A DNA stretch of 64,000 nt from Hungatella_A sp034142505 (GTDB lineage: Bacteria; Bacillota; Clostridia; Lachnospirales; Lachnospiraceae), in assembly GCA_034142505.1 (NCBI GenBank), contig JAWZDV010000069.1, positions 62,001 to 126,000 on the forward strand, written 5' to 3'. Position 1 is the stretch's first letter. Each line of letters opens with the position of its first letter. This document shows positions 7,515 through 15,457 of the stretch, in pieces. Under the pieces are notes generated by a model. That model was not told the DNA's origin, did no database searches, and worked only from the letters and a program-made list of their open reading frames with translations. A program made the position numbers and the translations under genes.

Positions 7515-7871
7515 ATGGAAAAAAGACTATTTGATAGCGAATTAAAGGTTATGGAAACTCTATGGGAAAATGGAGAGCTGTCCGCGAAACAGATTGCTGA
7601 GCTTCTGCGTCAGCAGATTGGCTGGAGCAAAACAACTACTTATACAGTATTAAAAAAGTGTATTGATAAAGAAATAATAAAAAGAAGTGATCCCAATTAT
7701 ATTTGCAGTGCCTGTATTTCAAAAGAAGATGTACGCCAATATGAGACACATGAATTGATTAATAAAATGTATGACGGAGCGCCGGATAAACTAGTTGCAT
7801 CCATCATTGGAAATGAAAAAATGGACAAAGATATGATTAGGCATTTGAAGGAGCTTATACAGAACTTATGA
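7515..7871 (+). CDS. BlaI/MecI family transcriptional repressor
   Basis: This 118-residue protein has the BlaI winged-helix domain (LFDSELKVMETLWENGELSAKQIAELL, then GWSKTTTYTVLKKC). A C-terminal dimerisation helix contains the region where BlaR1/MecR1 signalling cleaves or inactivates the repressor. Two matching dyads lie over its own promoter. It is followed 13 bases later by a BlaR1-like peptidase. No beta-lactamase or mecA is present nearby, so the regulated output is probably the downstream secreted and membrane proteins. The Shine-Dalgarno is weak. Confidence 0.88.
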   Translation: MEKRLFDSELKVMETLWENGELSAKQIAELLRQQIGWSKTTTYTVLKKCIDKEIIKRSDPNYICSACISKEDVRQYETHELINKMYDGAPDKLVASIIGNEKMDKDMIRHLKELIQNL

Positions 7872-7884
7872 AAGCGGAGGCGCT

Positions 7885-9105
7885 ATGGAGGGAATTATTG
7901 CCGCTCATGTTTCCGGAAGCATCATGATTTGTTTCATTTTGTTATTACGGAAACTGTTTGTTTTTCACTTTGTTGGCAGCGCGTGGGCAATTTTTTGGAA
8001 GATATTAACCTTGCGTTTGTTATGTCCTTTTACAATCCGGTTGCCAGGAATAGAGCATTTCTTTATTACAGAAAAAAAGAACAGCCATATCCGTGATACG
8101 GCTGAAAGAATTGTGCAATACGAAAATAATATACCGAATGAGTTGGCGATAATGATACCGATAATCTGGGGGATAGGCGGACTGATTTGTATGGGGAAAT
8201 TCGTAATACCACATATCAAAAATCGGAAAGTATATCAGATGGCTCTGCCACTAGAGAATGAGTCGGTGGCTATCTGGATAAAACGCCAGAGTTTACGCCG
8301 TAAAATATATGTCAAAGTATCTGATCGAATAATCACTCCTTTGACATATAGCATTTGGAAACCAGTCATTTTACTGCCAAGAATGGATGGGGAAATCGAC
8401 GAACTGCACCTGGAACAAATTTTAGAACATGAACTGATTCATATTAAGCGGTTTGATGTACTGTTTAAATGGTTGTTGGCTTTCATCTGTGCTGTTTACT
8501 GGGTGAATCCTTTTATATGGATCATGTATTCATTTGCTAACCGGGATATTGAACTTGCCTGTGATGAAGCGGTTTTGAAATCCAGGAGCAAGGATTATAA
8601 GAAGAGCTACATACTTACATTGATATATTTAGAAGAAAAAAGAGTTAGAGGGGATTTCCTCTGTAATTTTTTCAGCAGATATCCAATGGAAGAAAGGGTA
8701 CAGATAATGATTAGAAATGGAGATAAAAAAGCGTTAAAAAACATGATACTGCCAGCTATAGCGGCTCTTTTGATAGCGCTATTCAGTATAAGCTCCATGG
8801 CGGGGGAATATGACGGAGAGTGGTCTCCCAAAAATGAAAGGAGGGATAACCGTAATTTAACAGCTACTACAACAGATATTCAGATGCAACTGCCAATATT
8901 TCAGAAAAGATTACCAGATAATTTTGGTTCTCTAAGTGGAGGTGATTTTGATATTCCCACAATCATCATTAGAAAGTCCAAAGAAAACTATTCAGCTTGC
9001 GCTGTTGATAAGAACGGGACCGTTATTTATGAGGAGAGTGGAACTACCAAAAATGTGGAAGCTACACTGGAACATATTTATAATAAACTATTCCAACGTA
9101 ATTAG
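7885..9105 (+). CDS. BlaR1-like M56 zinc metallopeptidase sensor (no penicillin-binding domain)
   Basis: This 406-residue protein has hydrophobic segments near residues 8-25, 35-52 and 85-105 and around 290-310, with the M56 zinc motif HELIH at 182-186 and a downstream NRDIELACDEAVL segment. BlaR1 proteins sense an external ligand and release repression by BlaI. Here the usual 250-residue C-terminal penicillin sensor is absent. It is replaced by about 90 extracellular residues whose end resembles the secreted protein encoded next (9117-9563). The ligand is therefore unlikely to be a beta-lactam. GCGGAGG precedes the ATG. Confidence 0.85.
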   Translation: MEGIIAAHVSGSIMICFILLLRKLFVFHFVGSAWAIFWKILTLRLLCPFTIRLPGIEHFFITEKKNSHIRDTAERIVQYENNIPNELAIMIPIIWGIGGLICMGKFVIPHIKNRKVYQMALPLENESVAIWIKRQSLRRKIYVKVSDRIITPLTYSIWKPVILLPRMDGEIDELHLEQILEHELIHIKRFDVLFKWLLAFICAVYWVNPFIWIMYSFANRDIELACDEAVLKSRSKDYKKSYILTLIYLEEKRVRGDFLCNFFSRYPMEERVQIMIRNGDKKALKNMILPAIAALLIALFSISSMAGEYDGEWSPKNERRDNRNLTATTTDIQMQLPIFQKRLPDNFGSLSGGDFDIPTIIIRKSKENYSACAVDKNGTVIYEESGTTKNVEATLEHIYNKLFQRN

Positions 9106-9116
9106 GAGAAACGAAT

Positions 9117-9563
9117 ATGAGGATAGGTAAACACTTTTGGGTATTAATTATTGCCGTGCTCATTTCTTTATCAGCTATAAGCAGCGTAATGGCAGAAGAA
9201 ATAAATTCTAATGTAACGGATATTCCAACCTTGGAAATAACTAGGGATGAAACAGGATGTTACTCTGTACTTGCAAAGGATCATGAAGGCAGTATCATTT
9301 TTACTGAAAAGGGATTGACGGGAACAATAGAGGATATTATAGAACATTCATACAGTAATATATTCCGGGCTGCGACAAAATCATGCACCCATATTCCCTG
9401 TAACCATGAAATTGTTACCGGGGGCATAAATCATGTAATCGACTGGGATACCGATATCTGTACTATGATTACAAATGATTTTTATAGATGTGCCTGCTGT
9501 GATCAGATTCTTGGGATAGTTCCAGGAAGTACCACGGTAGTTGGAACACACCCGGCACACTAA
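9117..9563 (+). CDS. Secreted Cys-rich protein sharing the BlaR1 C-terminal domain
   Basis: This 148-residue protein has a signal peptide ending near VMAEE (residue 27). Residues about 35-85 align by eye with the last 50 residues of the upstream BlaR1-like protein (IPT, YS, A-x-D, G, I, E-x-G, EH, Y, F positions shared; about 40 percent identity over 35 residues). The C-terminus adds paired cysteines (CTHIPCNH and CACC), possibly a disulfide or metal knot. AGGAG precedes the ATG. It may act as a soluble partner, decoy or ligand of the BlaR1 sensor; this is inference. Confidence 0.6.
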   Translation: MRIGKHFWVLIIAVLISLSAISSVMAEEINSNVTDIPTLEITRDETGCYSVLAKDHEGSIIFTEKGLTGTIEDIIEHSYSNIFRAATKSCTHIPCNHEIVTGGINHVIDWDTDICTMITNDFYRCACCDQILGIVPGSTTVVGTHPAH

Positions 9564-9595
9564 ATAATTATCGTATAGAAGATGGAAGGTGAAAT

Positions 9596-10036
9596 ATGAG
9601 AAAATTTAAAAGCAATATATTAAAAGTTTCATTAGCAATGGGTCTGTTACTGTCGAGTTCATTTCCAGCCTATGCGGTTTCTACGGATTCTACCGTAGTA
9701 GGTGGCTGGGACGAAGATACAGGGTATTTTGTAAATGCAGATGCCTATAACAAAGCTATGGAGAAAAGAGGTCTTTTACGGTCAGATCCCGTTCATGAAG
9801 GAGAAAGGCAGAGGAAGGATCAGAGCGGCAATACTTATTTCCGAGCACATGGCTGGACCAGTTGGCCTGGGGTATATCATTACACGAGAGCAAGAATGGA
9901 GACATATGGAGGTAGTATTTTAACAGATTCAGGGCGTAAATGGGGGACAAGCGAAACCCAGGCAACATCACCGTGGCATAAGTTTGATCCAGATGTCAGT
10001 GACAGGGCCAGGACATATTATGGTTCCGAGGAATAA
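9596..10036 (+). CDS. Secreted protein, possibly lactococcin-972-like
   Basis: This is a 146-residue precursor with a clear signal peptide (KVSLAMGLLLSSSFPAYA). The mature part begins with a GGW motif and is rich in Tyr, Trp and Gly with no cysteine. The segment YHYTRARMETYGGSI, then GRKWGTSE and ARTYYGSEE, has the flavour of lactococcin-972-family bacteriocins, which are secreted and encoded near a multi-spanning immunity or transport protein. A membrane protein follows at 10170. It is larger than lactococcin 972 and the match is by eye only. An intrinsic terminator follows at 10081. Confidence 0.5.
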   Translation: MRKFKSNILKVSLAMGLLLSSSFPAYAVSTDSTVVGGWDEDTGYFVNADAYNKAMEKRGLLRSDPVHEGERQRKDQSGNTYFRAHGWTSWPGVYHYTRARMETYGGSILTDSGRKWGTSETQATSPWHKFDPDVSDRARTYYGSEE

Positions 10037-10080
10037 TATTCTATCCTTGAATTTTTAAGTGACTTTATAAATTTTCAAGC

Positions 10081-10116
10081 AAAAATCCGAATGTGAGAAA
10101 ATACATTCGGATTTTT
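10081..10116. terminator. Bidirectional intrinsic terminator
   Basis: AAAAATCCGAATGT (10081-10094) pairs perfectly with ACATTCGGATTTTT (10103-10116) around an 8-nt loop. It ends the blaI-blaR1-secreted protein transcript and separates it from the membrane-protein gene. Confidence 0.85.
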
Positions 10117-10169
10117 GTCACATTTACTATAACCTTTACTTAAAGATAATACCTGTGGGAGAAAATAAT

Positions 10170-11399
10170 ATGATCAAAAGCAGCCGTATTTATAATTTTT
10201 TCTTTAAAAACAGTTTTAGCGTTTTATGTATTATGTTACTTACAGTATTTATTTTTATTGTGGGAATAACATTAACCTCTCTTACGATCTCAAAACCAAC
10301 TTCAGAAAATAAAGAGCATGTTTCGATTGGTGAAAAACGCTATACTTTAATAGACAATTTTCTTGACGCGGATTCCTTTCGTGAGTTTAGGCATAATGAT
10401 AAAAAGGTAAATATGCTGGGGGATTTTTATAACAAGCTTACAGGCATGGATAATGCTAAATTATTATCTATGTTTAATCAGTCTGTTGTTATAGATGATT
10501 TTCAGGGGGATGAAAAATTTTATTACCACACAAAGGAATTCCGTGATAAATTCCCAGATGCTGAACTTGCAATAAAGTCAATGCAAATGAATCAATTAGC
10601 CTTTGAGCACAATAAGTTGAAGGTAAAAAAAGGAAATATGCCTATATGGAATAAGATTAGTTTTAATGATAATACATTTCCTATCTTACTGGGGTCTTCC
10701 TATGAAGGAATATACAATATCGGAGACATTGTTAAGGGGAGTTTTTATACTAAAAATATAAATTTTCAAGTAATTGGGATTTTAGAAGATAACACCCAAG
10801 TATATTATAAAACTGATCCGGCATATATGTTGGACGAATATATTATTATACCGTATCCAGCAATGGCATGGACAGTCAATCCCAATGATTTTGTGTTCGA
10901 GGGCATCCTGTACTTTGCCTTAGTTAATTCAGATATTGTGATAGATTCCGATGAAAAAAATTTTTTGACTGGTATCCGCGCTATTGCCAATTCTACAGGC
11001 TTTGTTGATTTTTCTTTAGTCGGCATTGATGATCAGATAATCAAAAACCAAGAATTGATTTTTATGATATCAGAGCATCAACGTCTTATAGGCTGTATTT
11101 TAGTGGTTATGTATATCATACTCACGGCTGTTCTATATTGTCAGCTAAAAGTACACTTAAAGAAGAATGATATTTCAGGTCAACCCGTGTTTAATGGTCC
11201 TTCTGATAGAAAAAAATTTTTTCGTAAATATAGTATGTTTTATGTGATAAGCTTTATACTGTCGTTGGTTCTGCAGTTAAGATTAATTCCACGAATATTT
11301 TTGGGTGTTTTTGCTGCTGAACTTTTGATTTTAGGTAGTGTGTATCTAATAGTGAGCCTTGCTTATTATAAAATGTTTCTAAAAGAAAATATGAAATAA
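10170..11399 (+). CDS. MacB/FtsX-like membrane protein without ATPase partner
   Basis: The ATG at 10170 follows GGGAG with 8-base spacing; a GTG at 10155 is possible. The protein has about 409 residues: one N-terminal helix (about 15-38), a roughly 250-residue extracellular domain, then three helices near 305-325, 355-375 and 378-400. This is the topology of MacB/FtsX permeases. No ABC ATPase gene is adjacent. With a lactococcin-972-like neighbour it could be an immunity or export component. The gene is very AT-rich relative to the regions further right, a sign of recent acquisition. A candidate promoter (TTTACT-16-GATAAT) ends at 10150. Confidence 0.6.
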   Translation: MIKSSRIYNFFFKNSFSVLCIMLLTVFIFIVGITLTSLTISKPTSENKEHVSIGEKRYTLIDNFLDADSFREFRHNDKKVNMLGDFYNKLTGMDNAKLLSMFNQSVVIDDFQGDEKFYYHTKEFRDKFPDAELAIKSMQMNQLAFEHNKLKVKKGNMPIWNKISFNDNTFPILLGSSYEGIYNIGDIVKGSFYTKNINFQVIGILEDNTQVYYKTDPAYMLDEYIIIPYPAMAWTVNPNDFVFEGILYFALVNSDIVIDSDEKNFLTGIRAIANSTGFVDFSLVGIDDQIIKNQELIFMISEHQRLIGCILVVMYIILTAVLYCQLKVHLKKNDISGQPVFNGPSDRKKFFRKYSMFYVISFILSLVLQLRLIPRIFLGVFAAELLILGSVYLIVSLAYYKMFLKENMK

Positions 11400-11523
11400 G
11401 AACTGCTTATTTTAGGGTTTTAAATAAGCACAAAGTACCATTAAAAATTTAATAAAATGTTAATGTGTATGCTGTTTCCAATCCGTGAGGTTAATTCCTT
11501 TTTTATAAAAAAAGGAGTTACAC

Positions 11524-12066
11524 ATGGAAAGGGACAAATTATGCAGTAAAATTAGGGATTATAAAAATGGCAATCGGATTGCATTAAATGAGATTATCAG
11601 TCAAATGACACCATTGGTTAAAAAATTTGCACGAAAATGTTTTTTTATGGAATACGATGATGCCTTTCAAGAATTTTCAATGGTGTTAATTGAGGCAGTC
11701 TCTAAAATCCGTACATATGAAAATGACGGTCAGTGTATTGTCTATATTAACACCTGTTTTAAAAACAAATACTGTTTGTTATGTAAAAACTATTATATCT
11801 ATAAAGAGATTGAAGAGTTATACGAAAACAAAGATATCCCGTCACAGATAGAGTGTTTTAGCGATATCATTTTTATTATTGATATAAGCCGATATATTAA
11901 CCAGATAGAATGTGATAGCCATAAAAAAATTGCAGAGCTGTACCTTGTGGAAGGAAAAAGTGATCGGGAGATATCGGAGACCCTCTGTATTTCCAGGCAA
12001 TATGTTAACAGGGTACGAAGAAGATTGCTCAATGATCTGCGGACAGAATACTTTATGCAAAAATAG
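11524..12066 (+). CDS. UviA/TcdR-like alternative sigma factor
   Basis: This 180-residue protein is the length of UviA and TcdR. Residues 10-80 look like a sigma region 2 (DDAFQEFSMVLIEAVSKIRTYENDG). Residues 135-175 form a region-4 HTH (AELYLVEGKSDREISETLCISRQYVNRVRRRL). In clostridia, group-5 sigma factors of this kind switch on bacteriocin or toxin genes, and uviA lies beside uviB; a UviB homologue is encoded at 14815. A small hairpin (CCTTTTTT/AAAAAAAGG, 11497-11515) partly covers its ribosome-binding site. Targets are unknown; the lysin promoter has TTTACA at its -35. Confidence 0.7.
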   Translation: MERDKLCSKIRDYKNGNRIALNEIISQMTPLVKKFARKCFFMEYDDAFQEFSMVLIEAVSKIRTYENDGQCIVYINTCFKNKYCLLCKNYYIYKEIEELYENKDIPSQIECFSDIIFIIDISRYINQIECDSHKKIAELYLVEGKSDREISETLCISRQYVNRVRRRLLNDLRTEYFMQK

Positions 12067-12069
12067 TTA

Positions 12070-12096
12070 GGGCGGTTCCATTATCGGAAACCGCCC
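12070..12096. terminator. Shared terminator hairpin between convergent genes
   Basis: GGGCGGTT (12070-12077) pairs with AACCGCCC (12089-12096). It lies between the sigma gene and the convergent lysin gene and could serve both, although neither side has a strong U-tract. Confidence 0.55.
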
Positions 12097-12104
12097 ACTA
12101 TTTA

Positions 12105-14678
12105 TTATGCTACTATTGCCACTTTAGCTGCGGCTCCCAGTACAGCTTTAGTTGCTGCAATGAGCCCGCTGATACCACCTGCAAGCAATAGTGCTTTAAA
12201 TGCTATTGCAAGTCCGATAACCGCAGCTACACCTACCACCACATTAATTTCTTTACGATATTCGGTTACGAATTCCTCGACAAGTTCAAAAAAACGTGCT
12301 CCTGCAGAGTCATCTGATTTCAAACAAAGTGTGTATTTGAAAACAAAATTAACAGGTGGATACCCATCGGCAATTTGTACTTCTTTTTTAACCGCATATG
12401 AAATATAAAACCAGGTTCCATCTGCCTCTGTTCTGATTCCGCTTGCTACGACAGACGCACCAGTATCGAGAGACATATTGATATCGAAAACAATATCTGC
12501 CAAACTCTGGGCATCTTCAAGTCCTGATTCCTCAAAAGTAAGTGTAAGAGCTTCTGAAAGAGCAATCTCCTGGGACATTGCAATACCGCCCTCCACATCG
12601 AAGGTAACAGCATTCGGATTATTGATGCTGTTGTCAAAGATAGTTGTATCAGCACTTGCCTCAACAAGGGCTTTGCCATTAGGAGGCATGGGGATTGTAG
12701 CTTCGTAATTCAAAGTAATCTGCTCAGAGGGAAGTATGATATAACATGCATCCAGGAACTCCCTATAATGATCAACCAAAATTTCATTGATTTCTTCCTC
12801 TGTCGGAGGGGCAGGAAGTTCAATGGCTTCTCCTCCATTATCGCCATAACCATCTATCGTGGAATGATTGCGGTTATAAGTTCTTTGTTCCACCGCGTCT
12901 ATTGTGGTATTTCCTTCAATCGTGGTGACATAATTTTCATCTCCATCAACGACAATCCCAGTATGAGCCACCCGGCCCAGTTCATCGTTGTAGAAGAAAA
13001 TGACATCGCCTTTTTTGGGAATATAACCGCTGTTTCTCTTGTGATATTTCTGGCGGTTCTTGTACCATGTCATTCCAGACGGACACCATGCAAATTTGGG
13101 CACAAGGGTGTCGAGAACGCCTGCCTGGTATGCACAGTAAGAAACAAACATGGCACACCACGGACTTCTATTCATCTCATACCACTGTCCATAAGGCGTG
13201 ATGTTATTTGCATTGTCTTCTGCAAATCCCCAGGCCAGCTCATGTTTTACCACATTCAGCAGTTTTTCTACACCGGTTCCTGGCACGTCAACCCGGTAAA
13301 CTTCAAACAACTTTCTCCATGTGCCTCCGCCAACAATTCCGTCAGCTTCCAATCCATGCGTTGTCTGGAATGAGAGTGCAGCATTATGGGTTTCCTGTGA
13401 GAAAATACCATCAATCGGAATCTGGTAGCCCAATTCATTGAAAAGCCTCTGAAGGTAACGGGTCAAAGAACCATTAGAACCTAATTTCAAGGTAGAGGAA
13501 ACTGTCCCGCCGCCTGCGGTTCCACCCAAAAGCAGAGCTTTAGTGGCATTGCCGATCATGCCGTCTGCTACCAGGTTATGATCTGTCTGGAACTGTAATA
13601 CTGAGTTATAAACTTTTTCAGTTGCAATTCCATCTACAAATCCTACATCATAACCGCGGTTAACAAGTGCAGTTTGAAGCGGCCGGATTTCATCACGCAT
13701 CTTTTCCCAGGTAACTGTATCAACCATTCCGTCAGCTGTCAGCCCTTTGCGGGTTTTGTAGCGGTCAACTGCAGATTTAGTTCCCGGTCCGTAAACTCCG
13801 TCCGTACCGTTTGGGTTGATACAACTGATTCTTAGCGCATACTGGAAATATAAAACTCTGGGTCCCCTGGACCCTGTTTTTAATGGCAATGCGTCGGTAG
13901 CGCCGTCTTCCACATCACTGAATAAAAGCTCATAAGTGGCAGGTCCTACCTGTCCATCGGCTGTAAGCCAGTTAGCCTCCTGGTATTTTTTTATTGTCTC
14001 AACCAACGCGGAGGTTGCCAATCCATCAACAATCGCAATACTGTAATTTCGTTCAAGCAGACGGCTCTGGATATCCGTAATTTGTCCTTTTAAAGTATTC
14101 CAGGTTGTGGTGTCTGCAATCCCGTTGTCCGTAATTCCGTATTTTGCCTGAAATTTTTTTACTGCCTCCGCAGTTCCGGAACCAAAAACTCCGTCCAGCG
14201 CGCCTGGACTACAGCACAAGATTCTAAGTCCGTACTGAAGGTAAAGAACGTAGTCTCCCCTGTCCCCAATCGACAAAGGCAGCATGGATTCATCGCCGCC
14301 CCCCTGATCTTCATTAAACAGCCTTGCGCGGGTCGCGGCCCCTACCATGCCATCTGCTGTTAGATCCCTGCTGCTCTGGAAACGAATGACTGCGTTATAG
14401 GTACTGTCCTTTGCAATACCGGTAATGGCTCCGGTATAGAACCCTTTGTTTTTTAATGCCTGCTGGATTGGTTTGATTTCTGCAAGCAGACAATTCCAGG
14501 TATCATTGCCAACAATTCCGTCAACTGTCAATCCCCACTCTTCCTGGAATTTCTCCACGGCGGCCTGTGTTCCGGGACCAAATGCTGAATCAATACTGCC
14601 TGGATTACAGCACATAATTTTAAGACCCTGCTGTAAATATTTTACCTGAATTCCTGTGTCTCCATTTTTTAGTAACAT
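12105..14678 (-). CDS. Multi-repeat peptidoglycan-binding CHAP lysin
   Basis: This 857-residue protein is read from the ATG at 14678, which has GGAGG seven bases upstream; an in-frame TTG 18 bases earlier is less likely. Residues 1-420 contain three roughly 125-residue units, each with two PG_binding_1-type repeats (YLQQGL, FGPGTQAAVEKFQ, LTADGMVG motifs), and a seventh single repeat near 425-475. A CHAP-like hydrolase domain (about 480-620) has the catalytic Cys in RSPWCAMFVSYC and the His in RVAHTGIV. The final 45 residues are hydrophobic. There is no signal peptide, so release would need the adjacent holin-like protein. TTTACA lies upstream (14732-14737, minus strand). Confidence 0.85.
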   Translation of the reverse strand: MLLKNGDTGIQVKYLQQGLKIMCCNPGSIDSAFGPGTQAAVEKFQEEWGLTVDGIVGNDTWNCLLAEIKPIQQALKNKGFYTGAITGIAKDSTYNAVIRFQSSRDLTADGMVGAATRARLFNEDQGGGDESMLPLSIGDRGDYVLYLQYGLRILCCSPGALDGVFGSGTAEAVKKFQAKYGITDNGIADTTTWNTLKGQITDIQSRLLERNYSIAIVDGLATSALVETIKKYQEANWLTADGQVGPATYELLFSDVEDGATDALPLKTGSRGPRVLYFQYALRISCINPNGTDGVYGPGTKSAVDRYKTRKGLTADGMVDTVTWEKMRDEIRPLQTALVNRGYDVGFVDGIATEKVYNSVLQFQTDHNLVADGMIGNATKALLLGGTAGGGTVSSTLKLGSNGSLTRYLQRLFNELGYQIPIDGIFSQETHNAALSFQTTHGLEADGIVGGGTWRKLFEVYRVDVPGTGVEKLLNVVKHELAWGFAEDNANNITPYGQWYEMNRSPWCAMFVSYCAYQAGVLDTLVPKFAWCPSGMTWYKNRQKYHKRNSGYIPKKGDVIFFYNDELGRVAHTGIVVDGDENYVTTIEGNTTIDAVEQRTYNRNHSTIDGYGDNGGEAIELPAPPTEEEINEILVDHYREFLDACYIILPSEQITLNYEATIPMPPNGKALVEASADTTIFDNSINNPNAVTFDVEGGIAMSQEIALSEALTLTFEESGLEDAQSLADIVFDINMSLDTGASVVASGIRTEADGTWFYISYAVKKEVQIADGYPPVNFVFKYTLCLKSDDSAGARFFELVEEFVTEYRKEINVVVGVAAVIGLAIAFKALLLAGGISGLIAATKAVLGAAAKVAIVA

Positions 14679-14814
14679 AAAACGTCCTCCATTCAAATTA
14701 TTTGAATTTGCAAATTCATATAATAAAAAATAAAAAGGACGTTATTTGTAAACCGAAGTTTAATAAAACAATGTGGTTGGATTAGAAAATCGCAAAGAGA
14801 GCCGTTTTAATTCG

Positions 14815-15048
14815 CTAATCGGACTTTTCTTTGAGGACAGCTTGAATAGTATCGAGTTTTTCATTTACTGTATTTACGATGGAAAGCTTTACCGTAAGCT
14901 GTGTCAATAGTTCCTGGTACTTTCGTTCACGGGCTTCCTGTAATTCGTCTAACTTGTCATTCTTTTTTATGGTATATAGCAGCAGAAAAACAAATAATAC
15001 TGCCCAAATTCCCTGGGACTGCACCAGATTGACGATTAATTCTTCCAA
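14815..15048 (-). CDS. BhlA/UviB family holin-like peptide
   Basis: This 77-residue protein has one N-terminal membrane helix (SQGIWAVLFVFLLLYTI) and then a charged, coiled-coil tail (KNDKLDELQEARERKYQELL). This is the pattern of BhlA and UviB (PF10960), small membrane proteins implicated in bacteriocin release or holin-like lysis. AAAGGAG precedes the ATG. The lysin gene follows 136 bases downstream on the same strand, and a UviA-sized sigma factor is convergent, so the three make a plausible release module. Confidence 0.85.
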   Translation of the reverse strand: MEELIVNLVQSQGIWAVLFVFLLLYTIKKNDKLDELQEARERKYQELLTQLTVKLSIVNTVNEKLDTIQAVLKEKSD

Positions 15049-15239
15049 TATTCAACATCTCCTTTCTGTAAGTTTATAATCTAATAAGAGCAAAAATATA
15101 GATTATGGAAACCGTACATGAAATTATTTAAGAGAAAAAATATTAGCTGAATATAACATCACTGGTGATCTGATGGCAGTGCCTGATTATTACCACCTGC
15201 CTGCCCCATTAAATTTCTATTAATTATAGGGATAGGGTC

Positions 15240-15405
15240 TTGCTATTTTATGTATTATCCGGTATGATAAGACAAATTTTGAAAATAGAGGACTTTATGG
15301 ACACCGCCATGGATGACGCTGCCCGGTTACCCGATTTAAGTGTATATCTTATGACATTATATACGCGCGGCCTGCGTCTTTTTGAGATGCTGGGTCGCGC
15401 TTTTT
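15240..15405 (+). promoter_or_regulatory. Leader copy 1: promoter, conserved 28-nt block, terminator (candidate Na+ riboswitch)
   Basis: The promoter is TTGCTA (15240-15245), 17 bp, TATGAT (15263-15268). The conserved block at 15297-15324 has the form ATGGAC-N2-CGCC-N6-GACGCTGCCC and is shared with leaders at 22851, 42961 and 53483. A strong terminator follows before the gene at 15458. This is a transcriptional-control leader. The block resembles my memory of the DUF1646/Na+-I riboswitch core, which needs confirmation. It is also readable as a 54-codon ORF starting at the block's ATG (AGAGGA upstream) that stays open through the terminator and overlaps the next start (ATGA at 15458-15461). 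Confidence 0.65.
15365..15405 (+). terminator. Terminator of leader copy 1
   Basis: GCGCGGCCT (15365-15373) pairs with GGGTCGCGC (15392-15400). An inner stem GCGTCT/AGATGC extends it, and TTTTT follows. It sits 50 bases before the start codon, as an expression platform would. Confidence 0.85.
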
Positions 15406-15457
15406 CTCTGTTTTCCGGTAACAAGGGGATGAATTTACAAACAACAAGGAGACGCTT

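Noticed and set aside
7441..9105. BlaI/BlaR1 as a beta-lactam resistance switch
   Set aside because: The sensor lacks a penicillin-binding domain, and no beta-lactamase or PBP2a gene is nearby.
10170..11399. Complete MacAB-type ABC exporter
   Set aside because: No ATPase gene lies within several kilobases. Only the permease-like protein is present.
12768..13373. Long plus-strand frame opposite the lysin gene
   Set aside because: It is a shadow frame. The minus-strand protein has clear domains, a good start and repeats.
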